Source: Fagopyrum homotropicum (Eukaryota; Streptophyta; Magnoliopsida; Caryophyllales; Polygonaceae). Taken from it: a stretch of 64,000 nucleotides of DNA. Shown here piece after piece: positions 34,194 to 46,140 of the stretch. The notes under the pieces were generated by a model. That model had not been told where the DNA came from. It searched no databases and saw only the letters and a program-made list of their open reading frames with translations. Made by a program: the position numbers and the translations under genes. The DNA lies in the NCBI GenBank assembly GCA_033239125.1, contig BSWB01000006.1:36746501-36810500 (forward strand), written 5' to 3'. Numbering within the stretch: position 1 is the first letter of the stretch; each line of letters begins with the position of its first letter.

Positions 34194-34218
34194 GATGATA
34201 ATAATTTAGATCTAAGTA

Positions 34219-34701
34219 GGACAAGGCATGGGACGGGACGGGATAGAGATCGCCCCGTGTGCCGTCCCGCGAATTCTAAGCGGGACGGGACAGGATTCAC
34301 AACTTTTTTTTTCTCCGCCCCGCAACGGCCTTGTTCCACGTGGGATGGGACAGACCTAATCTCGCAAGAATTATGCCCCTATTATATTCATCATTTGTTC
34401 TTGTTTTCTCTCAAGTTCAAAGACACAAATGATAAAAAAAAAACGCGATACCGAATTACCGATTCAAGAGGCCTACGTTAGTAGTTAGTAAATTCAAAAC
34501 AAATACAAGTTACACCCAAGTGTGTCTTACCGATTCACATTCAAAAAATCTAACACATCACTACATTAACTATAGTTTACAAAAGATAAAATTCTCTTAC
34601 ATGTTTACTAGAAAAGATAACAATTTTTTTGTATACCAGTGAGTATAAGTGTATAATCGTATAAGACAATTAGTGTTTACTACTGTTTTAGTATTTTATT
34701 A

Positions 34702-34776
<75 letters not shown>

Positions 34777-34971
34777 CTATATAATATTTCAAATATATAA
34801 AAATATTATTTACATAAGCAGGACGGGACGGGATTAACCGGGATGGCAAGTTTCCATCTCTCGTCCCGTCCCGCTAATATTTCTATGGGACGAGATGGGA
34901 TACACAATTTTTTTTCAAATCCCGCCGGGATTGGGACGGGACGGGGTTAACTAGAATTTATGCTTACTCCA
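34219..34971. mobile_element. GC-armed element with (TA)n core (GGGACGGGA type)
   Basis: Both ends consist of GGGACGGGACGGGA and its inverse GTCCCGTCCCGC, repeated several times. A (TA)n tract fills the centre (34706-34772). AGATCTAAGTA occurs at 34208-34218 and 34972-34982 and could be the target duplication, although both copies also lie in related Athila-tract sequence. No coding capacity. Confidence 0.5.
34706..34772. repeat. (TA)n microsatellite
   Basis: About 33 TA units inside the GC-armed element. Confidence 0.9.
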
Positions 34972-35047
34972 AGATCTAAGTATGGAATATTTTGTTTTAT
35001 GACAATAATTTGCTTAGATTAATGAACTATATCTCTAGAATAGATAT

Positions 35048-35230
35048 GTTCATATGCGGTTCGGGCGGACTTTTATAAAATATTAAGGTCATTTATCCAC
35101 ACTCAAGCCAGACCAAGCCCGGCTATCAGGCCTGAAATGGTTGTCGTACCCACCTGCCGACAAGTCGGGCCTACGGGTACCCGTTTTTCTTTCCTGTTTT
35201 AAAAAAAATATTTTTAATATGATTTCTTTT

Positions 35231-35297
<67 letters not shown>

Positions 35298-35590
35298 CAG
35301 ATATTTTATGTAAAATATATTAAATTTATTATAATTGTACTCAATATTTTATATTTATACTTAATATTATAAAAAAAATACAATGTAATATATATATATA
35401 TAAATGATATTTTATGTAAAATATATTTAATTTATTATAAATGTACTGTATATATGTATATAAATTTTTTATTTTTTTACTTGGGCCGGTGGGTTGGGCT
35501 TTTCGGTCCAGTTGGACTTCTTCCTCTATTCATACTCGCCCGTTTTTTGAAAGGGTGGGTCGGGCGGGCTGCCCGGATATAATCAGTTCT
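35048..35590. mobile_element. Second GC-armed element with (TA)n core
   Basis: The left arm (GCGGTTCGGGCGG, CAAGTCGGGCC) and right arm (GGGCCGGTGGGTTGGGC, GGGTCGGGCGGGCTGCC) flank an AT-rich interior with (TA)n at 35234-35296 and 35388-35404. Exact termini are unclear. Confidence 0.45.
35234..35296. repeat. (TA)n microsatellite
   Basis: About 31 TA units within the GC-armed element. Confidence 0.9.
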
Positions 35591-35599
35591 ACTCTGGGT

Positions 35600-37187
35600 T
35601 TGAAGGAGGAGAAAATTGGAGTGGCCACCATGGGAGTAGCTTGTGTTCTTCAAACTTATTTTGCACATAACTTTTAATTGATAACTCCAAATCACCCCCT
35701 TATTTTTTTAAAATTTGTTATTTTCACAATATTTTTTGTTTATGATGAGTTTTATTATGTTTGGTTTTGTCTTCAATATGTTAGAGTAAATCCTTTATAG
35801 GTTAGGGGTTTGAAAACCCCAAACCATGTTATGTTATTTTTTTTTTATCTTATATGGTTTTATCTTTTAAATGGAATTAATAGTATGAATGTGTAACAAA
35901 TGAGAGTTTTTAAACCTGTTTTATGTATTTTCACCTTTGATGATATTCATATTATGGATGGCTTAGAAATGCATATCTAGGCTTGACTTGGAATGTCCTG
36001 AGCCATGAGGCGTCATCTTTGTTGATGGTAAGTGTTGGCTCATGCTTTGTTTTAGATCCTCATGTTGTTCAACCAGAAGCTATTCGAGTGGGTTATAAAA
36101 CTCTAGTTGTGACTTCATTCTTTAAAAACATGTATGTTGGTGTGTTTTGTATCTTGTATGTTATATATTTTCTTACTTGCTTTCATTGTGCATAATATTT
36201 AGGCTAGATTTGTAGAGTGAAATTACCCTTCTTTCTAAAGGTTATGTTTTGTTGTTACCACATGCATGACGTGTTTTGCGGTTTCCTCTACATTTTTCTT
36301 TTTATATGAAACATAAACTTCATAAATCAAACCAAATTATTGTTACCCACTATGCATGCCGTGATTTGGAAACTTCTCGGTCACGGTCAAAATAAGGGCA
36401 TGTGGTCGAACAACTTTCCAGCATTGGAAACATGTCGGACACAACCAAATCATGTTTATAGGAGGTGGCTCAATGTGGGCTATATGAGGGATACAAAAGA
36501 GATGAATAAAACATCCAAGTATGTTATCCTTTGTTTTTTTGGAATTCAAGATGAGCAAGACATTCATGATTGCTACCACAATATCATTTTACACAACAAA
36601 TTTGGCTATTTCTCGTTACTTCTACAACTAATGACACATTTATATGTCATTGTTTTTATCATCTTCACATGCATGAGCTTTAAAATTATATATTATTTAT
36701 ATTTTACCGTGTCTCGTTTTCGATAATTATAGGATTGTTACTCCCCGTTTCTCGTATATTGTAACCCTATATAACCCTCTTAAATACGTTTACATTTTCA
36801 ATACATATTTAAGTTTCATTGGAATGGAGTTAGTCCACAAAGTTAAGTTATTCACGACTCGGAGAAGATACAAAGGAAGCTTGACAAATGAAAGTGATTA
36901 CTTAGTTGAGCGTGCCTTTATATTCCAACCCGCACAATGACATGATAAATATTTATCAACTACTAAAATCCATTAAGCACGTGCACGAACTAACACACAG
37001 TACACATTCACATAATCCCGAGTACGTAGAATCCTAAACACTAACATAAATAGCTACTTAGGTCAACCAAGGGTCCAATATCCATATTGGAATCCCGGGT
37101 AACCGCAAATTCACAATCATTAACTAAAGCTAGCTACAACATAATGCATCATAGAGTCTCCTCTAAACATAGAAAATATAACTAGAA
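35600..37187. other. Intergenic region 3' of the NAC gene, no recognised gene
   Basis: Frames of 70 and 128 codons (35983-36195, 36340-36726) start with hydrophilic stretches and end in hydrophobic AT-rich text; neither has a domain I know. The last few hundred bases are likely the NAC 3' untranslated region and flank. Confidence 0.4.
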
Positions 37188-39048
37188 TCAAAAGCTCCAC
37201 ATGCAATCAAGCTCGCTCAAACCCATACCACTTCTCCCACCGCCACCATCCATCACCACCACCTTCTCCTCCTCAGCCTCGACTCCACCACCCCAACCGC
37301 CCATCAACCCGGACATAAACTGATTGCCACCACCCAGATTCTGCATTCCCGGATACAATCCGTTTGGAGCCTGAAGATTCTCCTGAAGTGACCTCAGGTT
37401 CGGGAAAGCAGGTAAACCGGACCTCGGAAAGTGCGGCGCCATGTCCATAACCGGACCATTCGGAGCAACATTCACGGTGGAGAATGCGGTGGAGAAACAG
37501 GACACGTGCTCGGATCTATTGGCGGCTGCAGACTCACTTTCATAAGAGCACCCGTCAGTTACGGTGGCAGCCGAGGCGGCGGAAAACGAAGATGAGTCAA
37601 GCAGCGGAGGAAGAGAGACCGACGACGGAGACCCGATATCCGGGTAATGGTTACCCATTCCTCGAACTGGGTTATTCACCCGACTCTTCTTTCCTCCAGC
37701 AGAAACCACAGAAGATCCGGATACGGATCCAGTCTTCTGGAAAACCCGAGAGATGACCCATTCATCCTACAAAACATAAAATATATAGATATGGAGACAA
37801 GTGAGATGGAGTACATGGTTGGTGGGGTTGAGAGTAAATGCTACTAAAGAATTTCTCACTGTTACTCTGCGAGATTTAAATTGGATGTTACTAATAATGC
37901 TGAAGGGATGTAATCGCAGCAGGCTAAACTCTAAAACTAAAATATTCATGTCGGCGAAATCCGGCGGATCTTATGTTATATAATGCATATGTCCAGAAAT
38001 CCTATGTATAATAAATACTTACTAACATTAATATACACTTGGGGACCAAATAGTTCCTAGCCCTCCACATTTATAACTATATTAACTGAAATGTTTATTA
38101 TGATTAATGAAAGCAAAAGAGTCAACCTTTATTATAATTTAATATTGGGTTTGAAAATCAAGGATGATTTTGTGATTTACTTTTGGTTAAAAGTTGTGTT
38201 GTCAAAATGTCATGTAGTTGCCAGGATAATTAGATATGAGATCAGCAAGAAATGATTTATAAGTAGTGCAGAGAGACAGTAGTACTCTATAAACCTATTT
38301 TAGCTACAGCTAAGTAGTGGTTAACTCAATTGAAAAGTCTTGTCATCGACTAATCTCAATGTGGTATCATTGAAGGTGACCCAAAAAGGTGAAAAGAGGA
38401 GTTGAGTTACCTTGGAGCTTCTAGAGATATAGTGGTAGGCAAACTTGCCCTCCAGACGATACTCATGCATAACCCAGTTGCTCTTCTCACCCTTTGGAGC
38501 TCTTCCTTTGTAGAAGACGAGTGTCTTCTTCATCCCAACAAGAGAGCAAGTCTTGGAACTGTAAATCTCTCTATCTTTCCCAGTTGCTTTCCAGTAACCA
38601 GCTTCTGTCGCCCTGTTTGTCCTTAAACCTGTTGGGTACTTTCTGTCTCTTAAGCTGAAGAAGTACCACTCCTTCTCCCCCATTTTCGCCTTCTCTGCCC
38701 ACATCGAAAAACCAGAAAAAAAAAAAGATCAGTGAAACTCAAGTATATATATATGTCAATGTTAAAAATGCCATAATTTGAGAATAATGAGTAACCTGGA
38801 AGCTCCCATGGCTCACACTTGTTGAGGTCAACTTCAGCAATGGCTCTACCAGAGAAAGAGCTGTCAAGAACTTTCTTGAGAAGATAGTAAGTGATGAGCT
38901 CCTCGTCAGTTGGGTGGAACCGAAACCCAGGTGGCAAGTTCGTTTCTTGATGATGATGATTGTTGACAACGTTGTTGCTAGCCATTTGGGTGATGGCGTG
39001 TGGGTGATGATTCCCCAGATGATGGTAGTGCAGGAAAAAAGGATCCAT
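37188..39048 (-). CDS. CUC2: NAC transcription factor, NAM/CUC2 type (three exons)
   Basis: Exons on the minus strand: 39048-38796, 38694-38411 and 37766-37188, all with GT..AG introns (101 and 644 bp), giving 371 residues. The start is ATG 39048 (MDPFFLHYHH); the frame upstream has no ATG. The NAC domain runs from LPPGFRFHPTDEELITYYLL through EVDLNKCEPWELP, EKAKMGEKEWYFFSLRDRKY, TGYWKATGKD-type sequence, LVGMKKTLVFYKGRAPKGEK, WVMHEYRLEGKF and DEWVISRVFQKTG. The intron positions are the usual NAC ones. The C-terminal part has SPSSVSLPPLLD, EHVSCFST, LRSLQENLQ and a short SELDCMWSF end, as in the NAM/CUC1/CUC2 group. These nuclear factors set organ boundaries and start the shoot meristem. No breaks are seen; the gene looks functional. 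Confidence 0.93.
37490..37510 (-). promoter_or_regulatory. miR164 target site in the NAC mRNA
   Basis: The plus strand reads TGGAGAAACAGGACACGTGC plus T here, which differs from mature miR164 (from memory) at three positions. The mRNA segment encodes EHVSCFS in exon 3, the known place of the miR164 site in CUC1/CUC2/NAM genes, and the mismatch pattern is that of CUC2. It implies post-transcriptional cleavage by miR164. Confidence 0.92.
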
Positions 39049-41029
39049 AACCAAAGAAAACCCTAAAAGATGAAGACGAGGAAGACGAAGTGTTTTTGTG
39101 ATAATGGAGAGAGGAAATGAGAAAGGTGAAGGGATATATATATATTAGAAGAAGAGCAGAAGGAGTGGATTTCGAGAATCAAAAGTGCAGATTTAAATAA
39201 CAAATCTGTCCTATTCAGAGATGATTATAAAAATTGAAAAAAAAGATAATGTGATGAGTCTGAGGAATGGCCTAGTCTGAATTACTAGAACATATATTGA
39301 TATTCTTTTGGAGTATGCGTGCGTTACTTGCGAAAGTGGGTAGGAAAGTAAAAATGAAGAGAAGGGTATTCCTCTGTGGAGTTGCAGAAAGAAACTTTGA
39401 GAGAAAAGGTTAGTGATGAACTGCAGAAAGTATTGTTTTCAATGAGGCATATATAGACGACCCTCTCTGTGGGGGTCCTCTCATCTTTCATCTTATGCAA
39501 ATTTAATTATATCCATAATTCAATTCATATGTTTTTTGCCTTTGAAAAAAAGATTAAATTTTTCACCATGGATCAATAAAGCTGTTGCATATCTCATCTG
39601 TCAGCACAGTACATGGATTTAATAATCGGATGGGCAGGAAGAGAAGCAAGGTAAAATCTTTTCATTTAAAATATATTTCCTCAATGGTAATTTATTGTTT
39701 TTATGAAAACAATTTACATGCTACAACTAATCATTTCTTTTCCTTTTGTTTTTAAAATGTATATCATTTCGATCTCAGCTTCACTGTGAAAATTACAGAT
39801 GGACTGAAATAATCTGCAAGCTTTCTTTGTTGGTGGGTGATGTTCATTTTCTAATTTGTACTTTACTTTCATGTCCATAAGCTAAATTAGAAAAGAAATC
39901 AAATTTAAGAATTAAAATTAAAAAAATGATTACAACATACAGCAAATGATGAATCACGTTTTGCTGTAACAATATTTATCCAACTATGGTATGCTGCAAA
40001 ATTAATGTCAAAGAAAACCTAAATAGAAATTGCCCTAAATTGTAACAATCACTATTCCTAATGTTTTGGTTCCACATCTTTGTCTTTACATGAATGCTTT
40101 AAATTTTGCAGTATCGTTTCATTTTTCATTTATCCTCTAAATTCTCATGTAATTGGTTCTAACTTTTTTAACAAAGTGGCATGCATTAGTCTACCCTAGA
40201 ACATTTTGAAGGATAACATGGTGAAGCTCTAATCTGGGTAAAGTTTAGACATAGGATAATGGCTAAGGTAATATTTACGTATTAAAATAAATAGTATAAT
40301 GAATATAATATTTTGTACGTTAAACTTATTTGAATGTAATACTATTCAAGTAATGTCATATGATTCATTATATACCAATAATTACCAAACGTAATGATAT
40401 TCTAACCATCTTATTTAGTCGTCAAGTTGTTAAATAAGTTTAAAAGAATGCACATTTCAAGAAAATATCAAATTCGTCTATAATTTCTTTTTAAATAAGT
40501 TTGCCATTTAGTTAGAAAATTGAAAGAAATCAATTTTTTTTAAAAAAGCAATTAAAAAATAATAATTGGTCATCGGTGCTTTTACATATTGTGATACATT
40601 ATTAGTATGTTACTTTGAATAATTTAGTTAATCGACTTCAAAAATGAAATTTAAGGTCGTCTGGTTTATCACATCTAAAATATCTTTGTTTTGTTTTCTT
40701 TGGTAGGATAAATTATTTTTGTTTGAAAACCCCTTGATAGTGCATAAAAAAAGGATTTAATTCATGCCTAAACAACGATAAATCGGAAACAAAATCCAGA
40801 ATGTGAAGCGATCAATATGACTTAAAATCCATATTCACCTTCCTTTCTCTACTATCTATAGTTGATCTCCTCTTAAGAAGAATGCTTCATGTCCTTTCTC
40901 TTCTATCTATAGTTACACCTAAGTTATATAAATTGCTTTCTTAAATTCGAAAATAAAAACCTAACTTTGTAGCCTTATTTGAAACTCATATTTCGGGGGA
41001 CGAAGCGACAGCTATTTATAACTCGGTGG
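39049..41029. other. Upstream region of the NAC gene
   Basis: GA-rich leader sequence (39060-39175) and a TATATATATA run at 39136-39146 lie just 5' of the start. Further up the sequence is AT-rich with no gene. Promoter position is not determined. Confidence 0.4.
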
Positions 41030-41764
41030 GATTTGGTTTTGTGGATAGGTTGAGGCCGAGGGCAAGAGCGGAGGAATTTGGTTACTTTGGGATTTGCTTG
41101 TGTGTCTGATACAAGTGATCGGAAAGGATAAACGATATATTCAGGATATTGTAGGAATTGGAGAGGCCATGTTTATTTGGTTGGTTGTGTATATTTGACC
41201 GGATGTTAGTCGTCGAGGAGATGTTTGGGAGGATCTAACTGGATTAATAACGGTTGTTATTTGTCTAGTAGTCATGGGAGGTGACCTTAATGTTATTATT
41301 TCCCTGAAAAAGAGGATGGGTGGCTCTTCTAGGCTTCATAGGACGTTGTTGACTTTGGATCTTGGGTGAACGAGAACCATAAGGTGGATATTGGGTATCA
41401 AGGTTCATCATGCACATGGCAGCGAGGTAGGGTTGCTTCGACTCAACTTTATAAGAGACTTGATAGAGTCCTGATGTTTGTTGCGTGAAGGGAGAGATGG
41501 GAATGCAACATTACAACATCTTCATCGTCTTTTATCTAATCATAACCTACTCCTCCTTCGCTTTGATCGGCCTGGTCCGTATGCTAGACGAAGAAGACAA
41601 TTTAGCTTTCAGGCGACGTGGCTTACTCATCCTCAATTTGCCGCTCTTGTTGAGGAAACTTGGAACATGTTGCTTCCTCTTCCCTTGGCTCTACAAAAGC
41701 TACAACACGTGGTAACAAAATGTAAACAAGATGGTGATTGACAACATCCACGAGAGGAAGGAGG
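41030..41764 (+). pseudogene. L1-type LINE ORF2, endonuclease part (left of the solo LTR)
   Basis: In shifting frames the plus strand gives a GKSGGIWLLWD-like block near 41060, GGDLNVIISLKKRMGGSS near 41280 (the GDFN motif of the apurinic endonuclease) and FQATWLTHPQFAALVEETWN near 41610. Several stops and frame changes show decay. The Athila solo LTR splits the LINE at 41764. Confidence 0.75.
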
Positions 41765-43522
41765 TGATAGCATGCATTATTGTCTATATTTTGGAATTGG
41801 TTTAGACGTTTTATCTTCATAAATGTGCATGTATGGACGTATATCCTTTGATTATATTGTTGTTTTGTCCACCTTTACAAGAATCGAGGTATACACCTAG
41901 TTTCGTTGTAATTGTAGGGAAAATGGCACGTTTTGGACTAAAAAGGAGATAAGGAAGCTAAGGAGTCATTGGATCTACATTCTGTGAGAAGTTATAAGAA
42001 GATCTCAGGAAGCATGGAAATGAGATGGAAGATTTATTTTGGACCAGATTAGAGAGTTATTACACTCAGCTGAGATTCACCTCGGTCGGCTACAATACCA
42101 CCTCGACCGAGGTGATCTTCAGGAGCGACATGACCGATCCGAATAATATAATGGCCATAAGATCTTAATTTTTGGTTGAGATCTCCTATTTTTGGAAAGA
42201 GAGTTTTCCATATTTTAGAATGGATTTCTGGAATGAAGTATGTCTTGTTGGCTGATATAATTGAAGAAAGGAAGATTGCAAGATATTTTAAAGAAGGAAA
42301 TTATCTTTTTAAGATATGTTATCTTTGGAGATAATTCTCCTATATATATGAGCTGATTTTCTGGAATTCAGCCATCTTCGGATCATAGATCTTCGGATCA
42401 CCAATTTTCTGAAGAGTTTTGAAGGAAGTTTTGAAGGTTGAAGATCAAGGAAGGAAGGAAGGAATCTAGTTTGAAGTTAGCTTTGAAGGAAGTTGTAAGA
42501 TTTCCTTAGTTTGATTTTATTGTTGTCTTTTCTGATTGTGATTGAGGAACGCAGTTTGTTTGTTTGATTGTTTCATTGAGTTATTGAGACCTTTGTGTTA
42601 AGGTTTTCTTGTTTGAATATTGATTTCTTTCTTATATATTTGATTATTGTTATCATGATGATTGTTGGCTAAGTTTTTTATGCGATTCTAGGGTGATTGA
42701 CTGAAAGTTGTGGGAAAGAAGATGATAGAATGACCTTTATTCCAGTGGACCTTGAAAGCTCGAGCATTTACCTTAACCGACGAACACCTCGGTCAGTCAT
42801 GGAACATCTCGACCGAGATGGTACATGAACTGAGCGAGGCGAGCCCTTTCCTGATCCTTATCTGAGTTGAGGTTTCAGTTTGTCAAATCATATCCTTGTT
42901 ATACCTTTCCTGGTTCAACGTAAGCCTAGGATGAGACTTACCCAGTGATTCCTTTGTTTGTTTACCAAAGATCATGAGTGATAGGTAATAAAGGTTTATC
43001 CTTTATTGGGGTTTGAGTGTGCCTTCATCCCATCTTTGAGAGTTAGCTTGAGACTTGCCCGGTAAAGGTTGATTCAATCCCCTTGTGTGGTGTGTTGGTT
43101 TGAGATTATAGTTCCTTTTCTTAGTACGTTGAGACTTACCCGGTGAGAGGATCTTTGGTTTGCGATAGTGAATAGTGAGACTTACCCGGTGATCTATTCC
43201 CACCTTAGAAACACCTTCCCTTTGCAAACCTCAGCTTTGTCCATGTTATCTTTTGAGATCTTGAGTCGGAACCACAACTAGATGCTTTAATCCCTAGAAT
43301 CCTCATTTCTCCTTATCTGATTACATCATCTTTGATAACTTTGCTTATTGCGTGTTAGTTACTTGACAACTTGAATTACCGATCTTTCTTTCACCATAGT
43401 CCCTATGTTCGACCCTGGAATTCTTGCTTTTATTACAATTGATCCGTACATTGCGGGTTCGCTTATTGGCAATTATTCTTGGTATAAATATTAAAGCTTG
43501 CACACACCTCTTGGAGCGAACA
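41765..43522 (+). mobile_element. Athila solo LTR, family of element 1
   Basis: It runs TGATAGCATGCATTATTG...GGAGCGAACA, 1758 bp, with a perfect 5-bp duplication GGAGG at 41760-41764 and 43523-43527. It is clearly diverged from element 1's LTRs but colinear, and keeps the palindrome CACCTCGACCGAGGTG (42099-42114), four GAGACTTACCCGGTRA-type repeats (42930-43200), and GTACATTGCGGG near 43445. Formed by recombination between two LTRs that removed the internal region. Confidence 0.93.
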
Positions 43523-43527
43523 GGAGG

Positions 43528-44705
43528 CGATGGTCAAGGAGTTGGTGAGTATACCTTTGGTGTTGACATATCAGATTAATCAACTCAAATTGATTAACTG
43601 ATGATTCAAAAAGAGTTGGGTTGTTCTGATAGACTTGCTCAAGTGTTAGAACAAGAGGAGATCATTTGGTGTCAAAAAGCTTGTCAACAATAGATTAGTC
43701 TTAAGGACTAGAACACTTCGTTCTTCCAACTATCCACTGTTATTTGTCGACATCATAATCGGGTTGAGGCTTTAAAAATGCCTAGTAGTACATGGTGCAC
43801 CGATAGTCAATTGTAGGAGTCACACGCTTCTTTGGTTTTCAAAGATTTACATGGGTCGGCTGACCTTCCCGGCTTGTCCCAAATCCCTTCAGGCGACATC
43901 CCTCACATCTCTAAGTCAATACAGGTACTAATAAATGAACCTTTTGACTCGGAGGAAACTTTACAAGGTATTAAAGGGATAGGCGTGCTTAAGGCTCCAG
44001 GCCCGGATGTATTTCACCCGATTTTTTTTACCAAAGGCTTGGGAATTTTGTTGGGCTTTCTTTGGTGGCTATGGTGAAGTAGTTCTTTGAATCCGGGCTC
44101 CTTTCTATTAGGATTAATGATACGCTTTTGGTTTTAATTGAAAAAATTTCCAAGCCGGAAAGTATTGAGTAATTCACACCAATCAACCTCTACAATTATA
44201 TCTACAAGCCTATTACGAAAGTTTTGGCTAATTGCATAAGTCTATGATGAATGGTGTGGTTAGTTCTATGCAAAACTCTTTTATCCTGGGACAGATGATT
44301 TTTGATAATGTGGTCCTTGTGTAGGAAATAATTCATATTATGAGAAAGAAGAAGGGCCATATAGGGTTTATGATTCTCAAACTCGATTTAGAGAAGACTT
44401 ATGACCGCATACGATACGACTTTGTTCTTGACACTATCATAGATCTTAACATGTCTCAGCGGTAGGTGGCTTGGATATAGAGAGTTGTATCTCTATTGGA
44501 TCGATGAGTGTATTATGGAATTGGGAGTGGTGCTCGTCCTTCGCCATGACGAGTAATCTTCGTCGGGGAGACCTCATCTCGCCCTACCTTTTTATCTTAT
44601 GCCTTGAACATCTTTGTCATGATTGAGAGGGTGGTGGAGGCTTCCAGTTGGGAACCTATAAGGTTATCTAGGGAAGGGCCTCATATATTGAATCTCTTCT
44701 AGATT
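43528..44705 (+). pseudogene. L1-type LINE ORF2, reverse transcriptase part (right of the solo LTR)
   Basis: It continues the endonuclease part: LEQEEIIWCQKA near 43650, then the RT blocks LKAPGPDVFHPIFF (about 43990), FMILKLDLEKTYDRIRYDFV (about 44370) and a degraded GDPLSPYLF-like block near 44570. Multiple stops and frame changes. The YADD catalytic block is not reached; the sequence ends about 44705 at a GC-rich repeat. Confidence 0.75.
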
Positions 44706-44717
44706 GTACAAAAATGG

Positions 44718-45640
44718 GTTTGGGCCGGGCTCAGTCTGGGCCATAACTTAGAACATATGATGCACAAGCACTTTTAGAAGGCGAAGTGTCCCGTGTCTTG
44801 TTGTGTCGGACACGGGGACACGGCTCGAACATGGTCAAGACACATTTCATGTGGCGATGACACGGATTATGTCCGGTCAAGACATGGTCAACGAAAGTTT
44901 ACCTTTTTTTAAGGCTTAAAAAAAGAAGAAAAAGTTAAAACGTAAAGAAAAAATTATTTACCGTATTATTTTTTCTTCTCTCCCATTTTTATCCGACTAA
45001 GTCTAGCCCGAATGGCCACCTGCGAGATTGTGGTTGCCAAAAGCAAGACACATTGATCTTCTTATTCGGTTCTAATGTTGAAATGTTGTTCTTCCGCCGG
45101 CCGACTCTTCTCTCCATTTTTCCAATTTACAAATTTTTATTATTGTTTTCCTTGCTTGATCATGTTGTTCGGTTGTTGTTGATTTGCAAAATAGATGGTT
45201 CGTTTTTCAATTTTGAAACAAAGTATGTTTGTTTGAGATTGTAAGACTAAATATGTTTATTTCTATGTTTTGTAAGATTGAAAATGTTTATTTCTAATCT
45301 TTTGTTTTGGTTATTTTGTTGTTATTGTTTTGATCTACTCATATATCATGGACTTTTTCAAATATATGTATGTGATTATGATATATAAATTTTACATGTC
45401 AATAGCTTTAAAATGATATATTATTTGTTTTCCTCGTCGTGTTCCTCTTTCTTATGCTTTTGAAGATTGCCGTTTTTCCGTTTCTCGTCGTGTCAGTTTC
45501 TCGTGTCCGTGCATTATAGCTTAGAACTCTACCCGGAAGGTGTTGGACACGCTAGCCCGGCCCGCCTTGTCCAAGCCACAAACGTTTCCCTCATGTCCAC
45601 CCACGTAAAAAGCGGGCGGATTGACGATCCCCGGCTTGGA
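44718..45640. mobile_element. GC-rich repeat hosting the hAT-like MITE
   Basis: GGTTTGGGCCGGGCTCAG before the MITE and GCTAGCCCGGCCCGCC after it appear to be the two halves of one GC-rich, partly palindromic repeat of the GGGCCGGGC type. The MITE therefore inserted second. Confidence 0.45.
44755..45519. mobile_element. hAT-like MITE with 8-bp target duplication
   Basis: CTTAGAAC flanks it at 44747-44754 and 45520-45527, the 8-bp size of hAT elements. The ends ATATGATGCAC and, inverted, CTATAATGCAC form short inverted repeats. Near both ends are GTGTCCCGTGTC and CGTGTCGGACACGGGGACAC type words. The interior is AT-rich without a transposase; the frame at 45053-45244 is chance. Confidence 0.8.
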
Positions 45641-45984
45641 TGGGCCGTATGTACTTGATTGTGCGTTTTCCTATGATGTATCATTCAAAACAAGTAATAT
45701 AATGTATTTGACACAAATTTCCAATTCAATTATACTTGCATAGTATACTACCAACGAGTTCAACAACAATCGACACAAAAAAATGAATTGATACAAATAA
45801 CTGACAAACAACAAGTACCATTGCAGGCTTGCTGTCAAGTTTTCTCTGCAATCTTGTATTAAAAACAAGTATAACTCGTCAAAATACTCAAAACAAACTA
45901 AATGAAAATTCAGAGTAAGTGTCACTCGAAACAAGCTAAATTATATATACATATATAAATAAAATTATATATATATATATATAA

Positions 45985-46140
45985 GTATATACGTTCTGGG
46001 GCCGGATTGGCCCGCGGGCCAAATGTTTACCGTACCCGTCCCACCAAAATACTGGTTGGACCAGGGCCAGACAAACTACCCATGCCCATACTTTTTCCCG
46101 GGCAGGTAGGCCGAACGGGCCGACCCAAATTTTTACAGGT
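45985..46140. mobile_element. GC-rich MITE-like repeat next to a TA tract
   Basis: GGGGCCGGATTGGCCCGCGG at its start and CGGGCAGGTAGGCCGAACGG near its end, with TA-rich DNA (45945-45985) on the left. Same style as the other GC-rich repeats; ends not resolved. Confidence 0.4.
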
